The notes beneath the pieces were generated by a model, which saw only the letters and a program-made list of their open reading frames with translations, was not told where the DNA came from and searched no databases. This document shows positions 32,615 to 41,073 of a DNA stretch of 64,000 nucleotides, one piece after another (within the stretch, counting starts at the first letter, position 1; the number at the start of each line of letters is the position of its first letter). This stretch comes from Hymenobacter nivis (GTDB lineage: Bacteria; Bacteroidota; Bacteroidia; Cytophagales; Hymenobacteraceae): contig NZ_RCYZ01000007.1 of assembly GCF_006439025.1 (NCBI RefSeq), forward strand, positions 244,825-308,824, written 5' to 3'. The position numbers were made by a program, and so were the translations under genes.

Positions 32615-34666
32615 ATGCCCTTTGCTTTTCCCCGCCGGTTTCGGCTGCCACGCCTGCTGCTGGGGGCCCTGTTGCCGCTGGCCGCCGCGGCCCAAACGCC
32701 CACGACCGCGCCGGGTGCCAAGCCCAGCGTGGTGAAACCGGCCACCAAACCTGCCCCCAAAGCGGCTGCTGGCGTTCCCGCCGCGGCCAAGCCCACTACC
32801 GGCGCCGCGAACACGGCCAAGCCAACTGCTGGGGCTTCCGCAGCGGCTAAACCTGCTTCTAGCACTTCTGCCGTTGCGAAGCCAGCGGCTGGCACCGCCG
32901 CAGCCAAGCCAGCCACTGGTAGCGCTGCCAGCTCTAAGCCTGCTACCGGCGCCGCTCCTACGGCAAAGCCCGCCGTTGCCAAACCCACAGTTACCAAACC
33001 GGCCCCCGCTAAGCCTGCTGCCCGAACTGGCAGCCCGGATGCCCATTACCGCGCTGGCAAGGTACAGCTCGACCAGGGCCAGTACGCGGCAGCGCTGCTC
33101 GAACTGGAGCCCCTGGCCCAGCCGGGGGCCCGTTTTGCGCACGCCGCCGACGCGGCCTACCTCGCCGCCGTGGCCAACGCCCGCCTCCGGCAGTGGGCCG
33201 ACGCCGAGCAGCTCCTCAACCTGCTGCGCGCCGAGTACCCCGCCTACCCCAACCTCAACGAGGCGCTGCTGCTGCAAGGCCAGGTATCGCTGGAGCAGGG
33301 CGACTACGACACGGCCCTGAAAACGCTGGGGGCCCTGCCCGCCGACTTTGGCCCCACCCGCGACGCGCTGAAGGCCAGCTACCTGCCCCGCCTCAACGAC
33401 CGCGGCACCTGGCAGCGCCTACTGCGCCGCACCCCCGACGATGCCGCCCTGGCCCGCGCCTACGCCGACCGCCTGGTGGTGCCCAACGGCTTGGGCACCG
33501 AGGCCGACCGGCCCCAACTCGACGAGCTGGTGGCCAAGTTCAAGCTCGACCCGGCCCGCTACGCCGGGCCCCTGGGGCCCCGGGTGCCGGCCCGCTCCAC
33601 GGCCCGCAAAACCAGCTACAACGTGGCCGTGCTGCTGCCCTTCGAACTCGACGACCCGAGCTGGCAGAAGCTGCGCAAAAACCAGTTCGTCACCGACCTC
33701 TACGCCGGCCTGCGCTTGGCCCAGGACTCGCTCCAGCGGGCCGGGCACCCGGTGCAATTGTTCGCCTACGACACCGGGGCCGACACCCTGCGCCTGAAGC
33801 AAGTGCTGGCCCTGCCCGAGCTGGCCGGCATGGATTTGCTAATCGGGCCGGTGTACAAGTCGGGCGCCCGGCTGCTGGCCCGCTACGCCCAGGAACACCA
33901 GATTATCTGCGTCAACCCGCTCTCGCAAGACGGCGACCTGGTGCTCGACAACCCCTGGCACTACCTCAACAGCCCCGGCGCGGCCACCCAGGGCCGGTTG
34001 GCGGCACAGTTTGCCGCCGATGCCTTCGGCATTGGCCGCCCGGCCGTGCTGCTGCACGAAGACGCCCACGACGAAACCATTTTTGCCGACGCCTACCAGG
34101 CCACGTTCGAGGCCCTGGGCGGCAAGATCAGCGCCCGCCGCCGCTTCAACCCCGAGCTGGACGAGAGCCTGGCCGCCGCCAGCGCCGGCCTCGACCTGGC
34201 CGGCACTGGCCACCTCGTGGTGGCGTCCGACAGCCGCAAGGCGGGGCCCTATTTCCTGGGTGTGCAGCGCGCTGCGCCGGCCGCCACCCGGCCCCCGCTG
34301 CTAGCCTCGGGGGCCTGGCTCGACAACCCCCGCCTCGACCCCAGCCAGCTCAACGGGCCCGGCATCTACTTTGTGCAGCCCAAGTACATCGACGAGCAGG
34401 CCCTGGGCTACCGGCGCTTCCGGCAGCTGTACTTGCAGCGCCAGCACCTGCCGCCCACCCCCTACGCCGGCCAGGGCTTCGACCTGCTCCTGTTTTTCAG
34501 CAACGCGCTAACTGAATTCGGGCCTGCATTTCAGTCCGGCCTCGCCACCGAGCCGCCCGCCCCGGGCGCCGTGTTCCAGGGCTACGCCTACCCCAACGGC
34601 TTCCGCGATAACCAGGTAGTGCCCATCACCAAGCTCGACGGCCTGGAGATGCGCGTGGTGAAGTAG
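32615..34666 (+). CDS. Secreted TPR plus periplasmic-binding-fold protein with Ala/Lys/Pro/Thr repeat linker
   Basis: 683 residues. Signal peptide 1-26 (cleavage after AAA-A). Residues about 30-139 are degenerate repeats built on the pattern A-K-P-A/T-T/A-G. Residues 140-300 form TPR-like helices ('AHYRAGKVQLDQGQYAAALLEL'). The rest is a type 1 periplasmic-binding (ABC substrate-binding/LpoA-like) domain starting at 'YNVAVLLPFELDD' (about 334). LpoA-type proteins regulate penicillin-binding proteins, but assignment here is only by domain plan. It lies upstream of hemL, which is separated from it by a palindromic repeat. Confidence 0.8.
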   Translation: MPFAFPRRFRLPRLLLGALLPLAAAAQTPTTAPGAKPSVVKPATKPAPKAAAGVPAAAKPTTGAANTAKPTAGASAAAKPASSTSAVAKPAAGTAAAKPATGSAASSKPATGAAPTAKPAVAKPTVTKPAPAKPAARTGSPDAHYRAGKVQLDQGQYAAALLELEPLAQPGARFAHAADAAYLAAVANARLRQWADAEQLLNLLRAEYPAYPNLNEALLLQGQVSLEQGDYDTALKTLGALPADFGPTRDALKASYLPRLNDRGTWQRLLRRTPDDAALARAYADRLVVPNGLGTEADRPQLDELVAKFKLDPARYAGPLGPRVPARSTARKTSYNVAVLLPFELDDPSWQKLRKNQFVTDLYAGLRLAQDSLQRAGHPVQLFAYDTGADTLRLKQVLALPELAGMDLLIGPVYKSGARLLARYAQEHQIICVNPLSQDGDLVLDNPWHYLNSPGAATQGRLAAQFAADAFGIGRPAVLLHEDAHDETIFADAYQATFEALGGKISARRRFNPELDESLAAASAGLDLAGTGHLVVASDSRKAGPYFLGVQRAAPAATRPPLLASGAWLDNPRLDPSQLNGPGIYFVQPKYIDEQALGYRRFRQLYLQRQHLPPTPYAGQGFDLLLFFSNALTEFGPAFQSGLATEPPAPGAVFQGYAYPNGFRDNQVVPITKLDGLEMRVVK

Positions 34667-34686
34667 TGCGGTATTGAGCGGAAATT

Positions 34687-34785
34687 AGGCAGTCGTGCTG
34701 CGCTTGGCGAAGCATCTCTACTGCGTACCTAATTATTGATTACTACCGCGGGTGAGATGCTTTGCCAAGCGCAGCACGACTGCCT
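34687..34785. repeat. Palindromic element, 32-bp arms
   Basis: 34687-34718 pairs with 34754-34785 with a single G-T difference, loop 35 nt. It shares the inner GAAGCATCT/TACTGCG and GCGGG/AGATGCTT blocks with 26036-26123. It is located after the TPR/periplasmic-binding gene. No T run follows, so it is a repeat element more than a classical terminator. Confidence 0.8.
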
Positions 34786-34854
34786 GAAATAAGTAGAAAT
34801 ATCGAACCCAAACGACGTTCCCCGGCTTATTAAATAAACTGCCAACCGAATTTC

Positions 34855-36153
34855 ATGCTAAACCAAACGACTTCCGACGCCCTTTTCACCCAGGCCAAAG
34901 ACCTGATTCCGGGGGGCGTCAACTCGCCGGTGCGGGCCTTCCGCTCGGTGGGCGGCACGCCGGTATTTATGCAGAGCGCCGCCGGTGCCTGGCTCACCGA
35001 CGTGGACGGCAACCGCTACGTTGATTTCATCAACTCCTGGGGCCCCATGATTTTGGGCCACGCCCCGGCCGTGGTGCTCGACGCTGTGCGCGCCGCCCTG
35101 CCCCACTCGCTCAGCTTTGGGGCCCCCACGCGCCGCGAGAGCGAGCTGGCCCAGCTCATCACCACCATGGTGCCCAGCATCGAGAAAGTGCGCCTCGTGA
35201 ACTCCGGCACCGAGGCCTGCATGTCGGCCATCCGGGTGGCGCGGGGCTACACCGGGCGCGCCAAAATCCTCAAGTTTGAGGGCTGCTACCACGGCCACGC
35301 CGACGCCTTTCTTATCGCGGCCGGCTCGGGGGCCCTCACCCTGGGCACGCCCGATTCGGCCGGCGTCACGGCCGGCGTGGCCCAGGATACCCTCACGGTG
35401 CCCTACAACGACCTGCCCGCCCTGCACGCCGCCGTGGCCGCCAACCCCGGCCAGATTGCCGCCATCATCCTGGAGTCCGTGGTGGGCAACATGGGCCTGG
35501 TGGCCCCGCAGGAGGGCTATTTGCCGGCCCTGCGCGCCCTGTGCACCGAGCACGGCATTGTGCTGATTTTTGACGAAGTGATGACCGGCTTCCGCCTCGC
35601 GCCCGGCGGGGCCCAGCAGCTGTTCGGCATCGTGCCGGATATGACGACGCTGGGCAAAATCATCGGCGGGGGCCTGCCGGTGGGGGCCTACGGCGGCCGC
35701 GCCGACATCATGAACCAAGTGGCCCCGGCCGGCAAGGTGTACCAGGCGGGCACGCTCTCGGGCAACCCGCTGGCCACCGCCGCCGGCCTGGCCCAGCTGC
35801 GCTACCTGCACGAGCACCCCGAGCTGTACGCCCAGCTCGACGCCACCACCGCCCGCCTGGCCGATGGCACCCGCCAAATCGCCCAGGAACTCGGCCTAAA
35901 CTATACCGTGAACCGGGTGGGGTCCATGTTCAGCCTGTTCTTCACGGCGCAGCCGGTGAACAACTTGGAAGATGCCAAGCAGTGCGACCTGCCCGCCTTC
36001 GGCCGCTACTTCCATGCCATGCTGGAGCGCGGCATCTACCTGGCGCCCTCACAGTTCGAGGCCCTGTTCATTTCCACGGCCATCACCGACGAGCTGGTGG
36101 ACAAGTACCTCACCGCCTGCCGCGAATCGCTCATCGAGGCCCACGGCTTGTAG
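34855..36153 (+). CDS. hemL: Glutamate-1-semialdehyde 2,1-aminomutase
   Basis: PLP enzyme that makes 5-aminolevulinate in the C5 haem pathway. 432 residues, normal length. 'LIPGGVNSPVRAF' at 18-30 is the HemL signature; 'VNSGTEACMSAIR' binds the PLP phosphate; Asp240 in LIFDEVMTGFR and Schiff-base Lys268 in TLGKIIGGG are present. No other haem gene is in the window. Confidence 0.96.
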   Translation: MLNQTTSDALFTQAKDLIPGGVNSPVRAFRSVGGTPVFMQSAAGAWLTDVDGNRYVDFINSWGPMILGHAPAVVLDAVRAALPHSLSFGAPTRRESELAQLITTMVPSIEKVRLVNSGTEACMSAIRVARGYTGRAKILKFEGCYHGHADAFLIAAGSGALTLGTPDSAGVTAGVAQDTLTVPYNDLPALHAAVAANPGQIAAIILESVVGNMGLVAPQEGYLPALRALCTEHGIVLIFDEVMTGFRLAPGGAQQLFGIVPDMTTLGKIIGGGLPVGAYGGRADIMNQVAPAGKVYQAGTLSGNPLATAAGLAQLRYLHEHPELYAQLDATTARLADGTRQIAQELGLNYTVNRVGSMFSLFFTAQPVNNLEDAKQCDLPAFGRYFHAMLERGIYLAPSQFEALFISTAITDELVDKYLTACRESLIEAHGL

Positions 36154-36200
36154 CGCCTGGCTCCGCCGAAACGAGGACCTGCCCGGGGCCCCACAACTCA

Positions 36201-36248
36201 GGAAAGGTTCGCAAATGCTTCCCACCGGCGGCGTTTGCGAACCTTTCC
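36201..36248. terminator. 18-bp hairpin after hemL
   Basis: GGAAAGGTTCGCAAATGC (36201-36218) pairs with GCGTTTGCGAACCTTTCC (36231-36248) with one G-T pair and a 12-nt loop. No long T run, so termination is probable but not certain. Confidence 0.55.
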
Positions 36249-36302
36249 CATTTAAAGTGTGCGAACTTTACGCCACGAATTCTTGCGCGCTGCCCTTTGC
36301 TT

Positions 36303-37238
36303 ATGCTAAAACTCCCCTTCCTCGCGCTCCTGCTGCTGCTCGCCCGGCTCGCCCCGGCCCAAACGCCCGCCCAGGCCAACAAGGCGCTGTTCGACAAAAC
36401 GGTGGACGAGCTGAACTTCCGCACCTTCGAAACGGTGTACGATAAGTCCTTCACCCGCGGCAAGTTCCCGGTCACGCTGCGCACCGCCGCAGCCCGCCGG
36501 CAGTTCGACCAGTTCGGCGACAACGCCGCCCTCAAAAAGCTGTTCCAGAACTACAACGCCAGCGCCGAGCGCTACAAAAACCGCTTCGGCACGGGCCCCG
36601 TGTCGCTGGCCGAGTTCAACAAGCAGCTCAACGGCATCCTGCGCGACCGCAACTTCGAGTTCTTCATCCACGGCCTGCCCCGCGACGAGCGGGTGGCCTT
36701 GGTGCGGGCCGAGGAGCGCCTCATCAAGCAGGCCGACGCCCAGTTCAACGCCGCCGGGACCCCCGCCGATGCGGCCGCCGTGCCCACCGAGGCCGAGGGC
36801 CCCATGGCCGCCCCCCTCACCACCAACGACGGCAACGACGATGGCAACGCCCGTGCCGCCGAGGCTCCGGAAACCGCCGCCGGCGCCCTCACCAACACCG
36901 ACGATACGGCCGTGGCCTCGCCCCAGGCCGGGGGTCCCGCCCCGCGCCACAACTGGCTCGACTACCTCACGTTCTTGCTCAGCCTGAGCAGCTTCCTGCT
37001 GCTGCTGCACCTGGTGCTCAACGTCATCCCCGGCCTCCAGCGCCGCATTGAGTACCTGGCCCCCGAGGGCGAGCCCGAGCCCGACGTGGCCCCGCCCACC
37101 CCGGGGCGCAGCCTGCTCAGCCGCCTGCGCGACGCCCGCCCCAAGCCCCTGCGCGACGACCGCTACGCCGACGATGACGACGACGAGGACGAAGCACCCG
37201 ACGGCACCGTGGGGCCCCAGCGGCCCGGCTACGAGTAG
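36303..37238 (+). CDS. Membrane-anchored hypothetical protein with acidic C-terminus
   Basis: 311 residues. Signal peptide 1-20 (LARLAPA-Q); helical region about 25-155; an acidic, Ala/Asp/Thr-rich linker (about 160-215); one transmembrane segment near 222-245; and a cytoplasmic tail with a run of six Asp/Glu residues near 296-305. I do not recognise a family. ATG at 36303 gives the signal peptide; the longer frame from 35982 overlaps hemL and is not used. Confidence 0.65.
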   Translation: MLKLPFLALLLLLARLAPAQTPAQANKALFDKTVDELNFRTFETVYDKSFTRGKFPVTLRTAAARRQFDQFGDNAALKKLFQNYNASAERYKNRFGTGPVSLAEFNKQLNGILRDRNFEFFIHGLPRDERVALVRAEERLIKQADAQFNAAGTPADAAAVPTEAEGPMAAPLTTNDGNDDGNARAAEAPETAAGALTNTDDTAVASPQAGGPAPRHNWLDYLTFLLSLSSFLLLLHLVLNVIPGLQRRIEYLAPEGEPEPDVAPPTPGRSLLSRLRDARPKPLRDDRYADDDDDEDEAPDGTVGPQRPGYE

Positions 37239-37313
37239 CCGCGCCTATCCTTTTTACCCTTACCCTGCGGCGGGGGCCCTACGCCACCCACCCACCTTTT
37301 TTCCTGCCCCGTT

Positions 37314-37850
37314 TTGATCCTGACCGACCAGCAAATCCTTGCCGAAATTGAGAAAGGCACCATCGTCATCGAGCCCTTCGACCGCAGCTGCCTCGGCACC
37401 AACTCCTACGACGTGCACCTGGGCCGCTACCTGGCCACCTACCGCGACGCGGTGCTCGACGCCCGCCGCCACAACGAAATTGACACCTTTGAGATGGGCG
37501 AGGAGGGCTTCGTGCTCCAGCCCGGCCAGCTGTACTTGGGCGTGACGGCCGAGTACACCGAAACCCACGCCACCGTGCCCTTCCTCGAAGGCAAGAGCAG
37601 CGTGGGCCGCCTGGGCATCGATATTCACGCCACGGCGGGCAAGGGCGACGTGGGCTTTTGCAACCACTGGACGCTGGAAATCAGCGTATCAGTACCCGTG
37701 CGCGTGTACCCGGGCATGCCCATCGGGCAGCTCATTTACTTCCTGGTGCAGGGCGACGTGGCCACCCTCTACAACCGCAAGCCCAGCGCCAAGTACAACC
37801 ACCGCACCGACCGCCCGGTGGAGTCGATGATGTGGCAAAACACGTTTTAA
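37314..37850 (+). CDS. dcd: dCTP deaminase
   Basis: Deaminates dCTP to dUTP for thymidylate synthesis. 178 residues, the usual size. 'CLGTNSYDVHLG' (26-37), EGKSSVGR (92-99; binds triphosphate) and catalytic Glu122 in TLEISV are visible. No ATG fits; TTG at 37314 starts the conserved ILTDQQIL. No -7 element was found close by; co-transcription with the preceding membrane protein is possible. Confidence 0.94.
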   Translation: MILTDQQILAEIEKGTIVIEPFDRSCLGTNSYDVHLGRYLATYRDAVLDARRHNEIDTFEMGEEGFVLQPGQLYLGVTAEYTETHATVPFLEGKSSVGRLGIDIHATAGKGDVGFCNHWTLEISVSVPVRVYPGMPIGQLIYFLVQGDVATLYNRKPSAKYNHRTDRPVESMMWQNTF

Positions 37851-37951
37851 GCCAACCGGGCCCCGGGGTTTACCGTTACTAATGGGCAGGGGCCCCGCGG
37901 GCGCGGCGCGGTCCTTGCGTACCGTTTGGTTTCCCATAACCCCTTCCGCCC

Positions 37952-38515
37952 ATGAACAACCGCCTTTCCTCTGGGGCCCTGGCCTGCCTGCTGGCCCTGG
38001 CCGCCCCCGCCGCCTGGGCCCAGCAAGTGGCCCTGCCGCCGGTGGCCGTGCAGGATAAAACCCAGCCCAGCCCCCGCCTCAACCCCGACGCCACCAACCG
38101 CGCCGAGCGCCTGAGCGACTACATGGTGCGCGACCTGCGCCTCAACGGCTACCAGGCCGCCCGCCTGCGCGCCATCAACGCCGAAAAAACCACCAAGCTG
38201 GAAGAAGCCGAGCGCCGCAACGCCAAAAACGCGGCCGCCCTCGACCAGCAGCGCAACGGCATCCTGCACGAGCGCGACCAGGAGCTGAAAGCCGTGCTCA
38301 GCACCGACCAGTACTCCAGCTACTACGACGCCCGCGGCCGCTACAACAAGGCCGACCGCGATTTCGCCAGCGCCGCAACCCAGGCCGCCACCCAGGCCCT
38401 CGTCAAGTCGGTGCAGGACCCCGCCCCGGAACGCGCCAACAACGCCACCATCGGCCCGGCCAGCTCCAAAGCCACCACCCGCCCCGCCGGCAACCTGGGC
38501 CGCAACGCCCGCTAG
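37952..38515 (+). CDS. Secreted hypothetical helical protein
   Basis: 187 residues with a signal peptide (1-23, AAPAAWA-Q). The mature part is helical and charged ('NGYQAARLRAINAEKTTKLEEAERRNAKNAAALDQQR' region, about 65-105) and resembles Spy/CpxP-like or DUF4890-like periplasmic proteins in spacing, but the LTxxQ motifs are not clear. Function unknown. It is convergent with gldC, with a long palindrome between. Confidence 0.6.
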   Translation: MNNRLSSGALACLLALAAPAAWAQQVALPPVAVQDKTQPSPRLNPDATNRAERLSDYMVRDLRLNGYQAARLRAINAEKTTKLEEAERRNAKNAAALDQQRNGILHERDQELKAVLSTDQYSSYYDARGRYNKADRDFASAATQAATQALVKSVQDPAPERANNATIGPASSKATTRPAGNLGRNAR

Positions 38516-38520
38516 CCCCG

Positions 38521-38609
38521 GGGCCCCCAGCTGAAATAAGCCCACAAAGAAGCCCCGCTGGCGCACTGCCGGCGGGGCTTCTTTGTGGGTTTATTTCAGC
38601 TGGGGGCCC
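38521..38609. terminator. 38-bp near-perfect palindrome between convergent genes
   Basis: 38521-38558 pairs with 38572-38609 with a single G-T difference and a 13-nt loop. The right arm reaches the gldC stop codon and the left arm begins 5 nt after the other gene's stop. It is well placed to end transcription in both directions. Confidence 0.7.
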
Positions 38610-38947
38610 TAGCTCAAGCCCTGCTCCTGCTGGTCGAGGTAGTCGGACAGTTCCTTGCAGAGGGCGCGGATTTTCTTGGCCATTTCCACGTCGTTGGTAG
38701 CCGTCACGATGTTTTCGGCCATTGAACCCATGTTGTCCACGCAGAAGCGCTTCATCTCGTCGGTGGGCATGTCCTTGGTCCAGAGGTCGATTTTCATCGT
38801 GCCCACCTGCTCGCGGTCCCACAGGGCAATGTTGATGGCTTTGGCAAAGTGAATGTCGGGCCCCGCATCGGTGGCCGACCAGCTGATGGCCTCAGGCACT
38901 TTTTGGTCGTCGAGGGCAATGCTGAAGCGAATTTCGGATTTCTTCAT
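38609..38947 (-). CDS. gldC: Gliding motility protein GldC
   Basis: A 112-residue protein matching the GldC family: 'EIRFSIALDDQKVPEAISW' then 'KAINIALWDREQVGTMKIDLWTKDMPTDEM' pieces are diagnostic. In Flavobacterium GldB/GldC support gliding motility; GldC is cytoplasmic and accessory. It indicates a Bacteroidota genome with gliding/T9SS-related genes. Upstream is one copy of the dispersed GATTAACCG repeat; dnaN follows on the same strand further upstream. Confidence 0.9.
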   Translation of the reverse strand: MKKSEIRFSIALDDQKVPEAISWSATDAGPDIHFAKAINIALWDREQVGTMKIDLWTKDMPTDEMKRFCVDNMGSMAENIVTATNDVEMAKKIRALCKELSDYLDQQEQGLS

Positions 38948-38948
38948 G

Positions 38949-39110
38949 AATCGCAGATTATGCAGATTAACCGTGATTTCACGGGTTAATCGAATCGTTT
39001 AGTAAATTTCAAAATAGTAGAAAACTCTGCTCTACCCGTTGCCAATGCTCGTCCCGCTTTCGCCGGATTGAATCAGCGAAATCGCGTTTAATCTGCAAAA
39101 TCTGCGATTT
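38949..39110. repeat. Inverted pair of dispersed intergenic repeats (gldC-dnaN gap)
   Basis: 38949-38979 (contains GCAGATTAACCGTGATTT) and 39071-39110 read in opposite orientation with related sequence (AATCGCAGATTTTGCAG on minus). They match the pair at 24263-24438. They sit at the two ends of the 161-nt gap. Confidence 0.75.
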
Positions 39111-40233
39111 AGACGTAATTATTGAGCATCACCGGCATCACCAGCATCAGGATGCTTTCGTTGTCGTCGGCGGCGGCGGGCATCAGCAGGCCGGCGCGGT
39201 TGGGGGTGCTCAGCTCCAGGGTGATTTCCTCAGAATCAATGTTGGAGAGCATTTCCTGGAGGAAGCGGGCGTTGAAGCCGATTTCCATGTCCTCGCCGTC
39301 GTACTGGCAGGCCAGGCGCTCGTTGGCCTCGTTGCTGAAGTCGAGGTCTTCGGCCGACACGGTCAGCTCGGAGCCGGCTAGGCGCAGGCGCACCTGGTGG
39401 GTGGTTTTGTTGGAGTAGATGCTAATGCGGCGCACCGAGTTCAGCAGCTCCTGGCGGTTGATGGTGAGCTTGTTGGGGTTGCTCACCGGAATTACGTTCT
39501 CGTAGTCGGGGTAGCGCTCGTCGATCAGGCGGCACACGAGGCGCATCTGGTTGAACGAGAAAAAGGCGTTGCTCTGGTTGAATTCGATGCGCACCGGGGC
39601 AGCCTCCGAGGGCAGCGCGCCCTTGAGCAGGTTGAAAGCCTTGCGCGGGATGATGAGGTTGGCGGTTTGGCCGGCGCCCACGTCTTGGCGGCGGTAGCGC
39701 AGCAGGCGGTGGCCGTCGGTGGCCACGAAGGTGATTTGGGCGTCGGCCAGCTGCACCAAGATGCCGGTCATGGCCGGGCGCAGCTCGTCGGTGCTCACCG
39801 CGAAGATGGTTTTGTTGATGGCCCGGGCCAGCGACGACGACGGGATTTCAACCGGGGCCGAGCCCTTCACCACCGGCACGCGGGGGAAGTCGGCGGCGTT
39901 TTCGCCGGCCAGCTTGTAGCGCCCGTTGGCCGAGCCGATTTCGATGGTGTACGTTTCCTCGTCGATGGTGAAGGTGACGGGCTGATCGGGCAGGTTTTTG
40001 AGCGTGTCGAGCAGGATGCGGGCGGGCGCGGCGATGCGGCCGGTGTCGCGGGCCTCCACGGGCAGCTCGGTGATCATGCTGGTTTCCAGGTCGGAAGCCG
40101 TGATGGTGAGCTTGCCGGCCTCAATCTCAAAGAGGAAATTCTCGAGAATGGGCACCACGGGGTTGTTCGTAACCACGCCGTTGATGCTCTGCAGCTGCTT
40201 GAGCAGGGCGGAGGACGAGACGATGAATTTCAT
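39109..40233 (-). CDS. dnaN: DNA polymerase III beta sliding clamp
   Basis: Ring-shaped processivity clamp. 374 residues with the typical three-fold domain plan: 'MKFIVSSSALLKQLQSI' start, 'ATDGHRLLRYR' in the middle domain, and C-terminal 'LMLVMPVML' that forms part of the partner-binding cleft. A TATCTTTG element lies at 40273-40266. The gene is not beside dnaA here; it neighbours gldC and an XRE regulator. Confidence 0.97.
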   Translation of the reverse strand: MKFIVSSSALLKQLQSINGVVTNNPVVPILENFLFEIEAGKLTITASDLETSMITELPVEARDTGRIAAPARILLDTLKNLPDQPVTFTIDEETYTIEIGSANGRYKLAGENAADFPRVPVVKGSAPVEIPSSSLARAINKTIFAVSTDELRPAMTGILVQLADAQITFVATDGHRLLRYRRQDVGAGQTANLIIPRKAFNLLKGALPSEAAPVRIEFNQSNAFFSFNQMRLVCRLIDERYPDYENVIPVSNPNKLTINRQELLNSVRRISIYSNKTTHQVRLRLAGSELTVSAEDLDFSNEANERLACQYDGEDMEIGFNARFLQEMLSNIDSEEITLELSTPNRAGLLMPAAADDNESILMLVMPVMLNNYV

Positions 40234-40265
40234 AAGACGAAGGCTAGGCTAGGGTTGGGGGACGG

Positions 40266-40273
40266 CAAAGATA
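40266..40273 (-). promoter_or_regulatory. -7 element for dnaN (TATCTTTG)
   Basis: An exact TAnnTTTG match on the minus strand, 32 nt upstream of the dnaN ATG. Confidence 0.55.
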
Positions 40274-40383
40274 CGCGGGCGCGGCGGGCTTTTGGAAGCC
40301 CTCACGCCCGCAAAGTACCGGCGTCGGCCGGGGCGCTGGGCGGCCCCGGCCGCTCCCGCCGCTGGGGCCCCAACAAGGCCCCG

Positions 40384-41025
40384 CTAGCGCCCCTGGGCCA
40401 TGTCCAACATTTGGCGTAATAGCTGCTGCTGCTCCAGCAGGTGCTGGTTGCGCAGCTCGGCCAGCGCCAATTGGTGCAGCAGGTGCTGGGTTTGCAGCGC
40501 GGCGCCGATGGCCACGTCGGGCGCCGGGGCAGCGGCCGCCGCGGCCGCCGCTGGGGGCCCCACGGGCGGCGCGGCTATCGGCGCGGGGGCCACGGCAGGG
40601 GGCACTGCCAGCGGCGGCGCAGCGGCGGCGACCAGTGGCGCAACCGGGGGCACGGCCGGGCCGGCCGTGGGGACCGGTGCTTCGGGGGCATCTTCGGTTG
40701 CTTGGGCGGCGAAGAGCGAGGGGGGCCCGGCGGCCTTTTTTAGGGCTACGGCGGGGGCGGGCGGGGCTGGGGCAGCGGCGGCGGGGGCGGCCTGGGGGCC
40801 CTCGGCGAGCAGCATGGGGCCCTGGCCTTCCATCAGCCAGTCCTTCGATACATTTGGGTAAATCTCAAAAACCTTGCACAGCAGGTCGTAGCCGGGCTTA
40901 TTGCGGCCGTCGATGAGGTGCTGTACCACGCTGGCGGTTTTGCCCAGCGACTGCGCGAAGGCATTCTTAGTCAGGCCAACTTCTTGAATGAGTTCGGCGA
41001 AGCGGAGGTTGACGGGGGCCAGCAT
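40384..41025 (-). CDS. XRE-family HTH regulator with Ala/Pro linker and C-terminal coiled coil
   Basis: 213 residues. N-terminal lambda-repressor-like HTH (about 5-65: 'RFAELIQEVGLTKNAFAQSLGK', 'HLIDGRNKPGYDLL'). Then a low-complexity Ala/Pro/Val linker (about 75-170), and a C-terminal Leu/Gln-rich helix (about 175-213) suited to oligomerisation. The ATG at 41025 is chosen because a TACATTTG element lies just upstream; the extra 10 codons from 41055 overlap it. Two TTTGC-type palindromes in the same region suggest autoregulation. Confidence 0.8.
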   Translation of the reverse strand: MLAPVNLRFAELIQEVGLTKNAFAQSLGKTASVVQHLIDGRNKPGYDLLCKVFEIYPNVSKDWLMEGQGPMLLAEGPQAAPAAAAPAPPAPAVALKKAAGPPSLFAAQATEDAPEAPVPTAGPAVPPVAPLVAAAAPPLAVPPAVAPAPIAAPPVGPPAAAAAAAAPAPDVAIGAALQTQHLLHQLALAELRNQHLLEQQQLLRQMLDMAQGR

Positions 41026-41029
41026 GGGT

Positions 41030-41055
41030 ATTTGCACAAATGAGAAGTTGCGCAA
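41030..41055. promoter_or_regulatory. Candidate operator for the XRE regulator
   Basis: ATTTG-CA-CAAAT (41030-41041) and TTGCGCAA (41048-41055) are short inverted repeats 6 nt apart; TTGCRCAAATG also recurs as a direct repeat 16 nt apart. They lie between the -7 element and the start codon, the usual place for an autoregulatory site. Confidence 0.35.
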
Positions 41056-41060
41056 ATGTA
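41053..41060 (-). promoter_or_regulatory. -7 element for the XRE regulator (TACATTTG)
   Basis: An exact TAnnTTTG match, 27 nt before the ATG at 41025, overlapping the candidate operator. Confidence 0.5.
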
Positions 41061-41073
41061 TAACAACCGGCGG

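Noticed and set aside
32698-33031. Repeat array resembling short tandem repeats
   Set aside because: Considered as a CRISPR-like or satellite array, but the units are degenerate, in frame, and encode a linker in a clear gene.
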